Assembly (NCBI GenBank): GCA_003222535.1
Contig: QHWJ01000346.1
Location: 1-59,005 of the forward strand
DNA length: 59,005 nucleotides
Source of the DNA: Acidobacteriota bacterium
GTDB taxonomy: Bacteria > Acidobacteriota > Vicinamibacteria > Vicinamibacterales > CAVVIG01
Direction of reading: 5' to 3'
The position numbers and the translations under genes are program-made. Positions 58,842-59,005 of the stretch are shown piece by piece. Under the pieces are notes generated by a model. The model was not told the origin of the DNA. It did no database searches and saw only the letters and a program-made list of their open reading frames with translations. The first letter of the stretch is position 1, and each line of letters starts with the position of its first letter.

Positions 58842-59005
58842 CGTACGGAGAACGTCCTGCCGGCCGGGGCCATTCGCTGCCATGCGGAAATGACCGTCGG
58901 CGCGTCGCTCGGCGCCCGGCGCCGCGAGCCTCGCACGCAGGTTGTCACAGAAACGCCGTTGATGACGCGGGTGCGGCGGCGGTGCAAGTGGCGCTGGCGT
59001 TCTCA
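58842..59005. other. Unassigned end of window
   Basis: 164 bp with short open frames on both strands, none with recognisable sequence or a convincing start. A further gene may begin past the edge. Confidence 0.4.

Noticed and set aside
58727-58987. Minus-strand open frame at the right edge
   Set aside because: Arg-rich with no family signature and it overlaps the end of the EF-hand gene; treated as noncoding.

Overview
The window is about 65% GC and encodes a Gram-negative heterotroph with an outer membrane: a Wza-type exporter, RND pumps, a predicted Kdo hydroxylase and many lipoproteins. The gene content fits Acidobacteriota, probably a Vicinamibacterales-type lineage: an alternative complex III operon, an ADOP-type FtsX/MacB permease, a DUF3500 protein and many spacer repeats. 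This placement is inferred from gene families; there is no rRNA or other marker here.

Layout. 1-7.2 kb: the 3' end of a C39-peptidase ABC exporter, then two almost identical ECF sigma factors flanking a NarL-type response regulator and its DUF4118 histidine kinase. One sigma factor has a co-oriented small HTH protein, the other a membrane-anchored anti-sigma-like partner. 7.5-9.8 kb: a secreted TIG-like protein with a 27-bp coding minisatellite, and a small outer-membrane-like protein. 9.9-21.7 kb (minus strand): a contiguous respiratory operon, diheme cytochrome c - NarI-like cytochrome b - ActA - ActB - ActC - ActD - ActE - ActF - a 1032-aa pentaheme cytochrome with Ig-like C-terminal domains. 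22.1-23.8 kb: a MauG/CcpA-type diheme peroxidase. 24.1-34.3 kb: a complete Wzx/Wzy-style exopolysaccharide operon with a priming transferase, Wzz-like protein, degenerate CpsD-like ATPase, Wza, three glycosyltransferases, flippase and polymerase. 34.5-38.7 kb: a metallo-beta-lactamase-fold lipoprotein, a MazEF module, a methyltransferase and a frameshifted gene remnant. 38.9-46.8 kb: an MdtABC-like RND pump with two permeases. 46.9-52 kb: a KdoO-like dioxygenase, a winged-helix/membrane protein pair, UspA and Nramp. 51.7-54.1 kb: divergent citrate synthase genes, one fused to a MerR-type DNA-binding domain. 54.5-58.8 kb: an ADOP permease, a DUF3500 protein and an EF-hand secreted protein.

How they fit together. 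The ACIII operon has no oxidase attached. It carries its own quinol-reactive NarI-like b/c module at the front and a large exported multiheme protein at the end, so it may be a branched quinol-to-periplasm (or cell surface) electron route. The exopolysaccharide operon is self-sufficient for lipid-linked repeat synthesis, flipping, polymerisation and export.

The most unusual non-gene content is repeats. A hairpin family has perfect 17-23-nt arms. A ~64-bp repeat with palindromic ends occurs once in a spacer and once in frame inside the ActE signal region. Iterated CATTTAGTCTGCC boxes lie in front of the peroxidase gene, and a weaker pair lies in front of the TIG protein gene. Several spacers are made of low-complexity tandem repeats, each with its own unit, and one of these is translated as part of a regulator.
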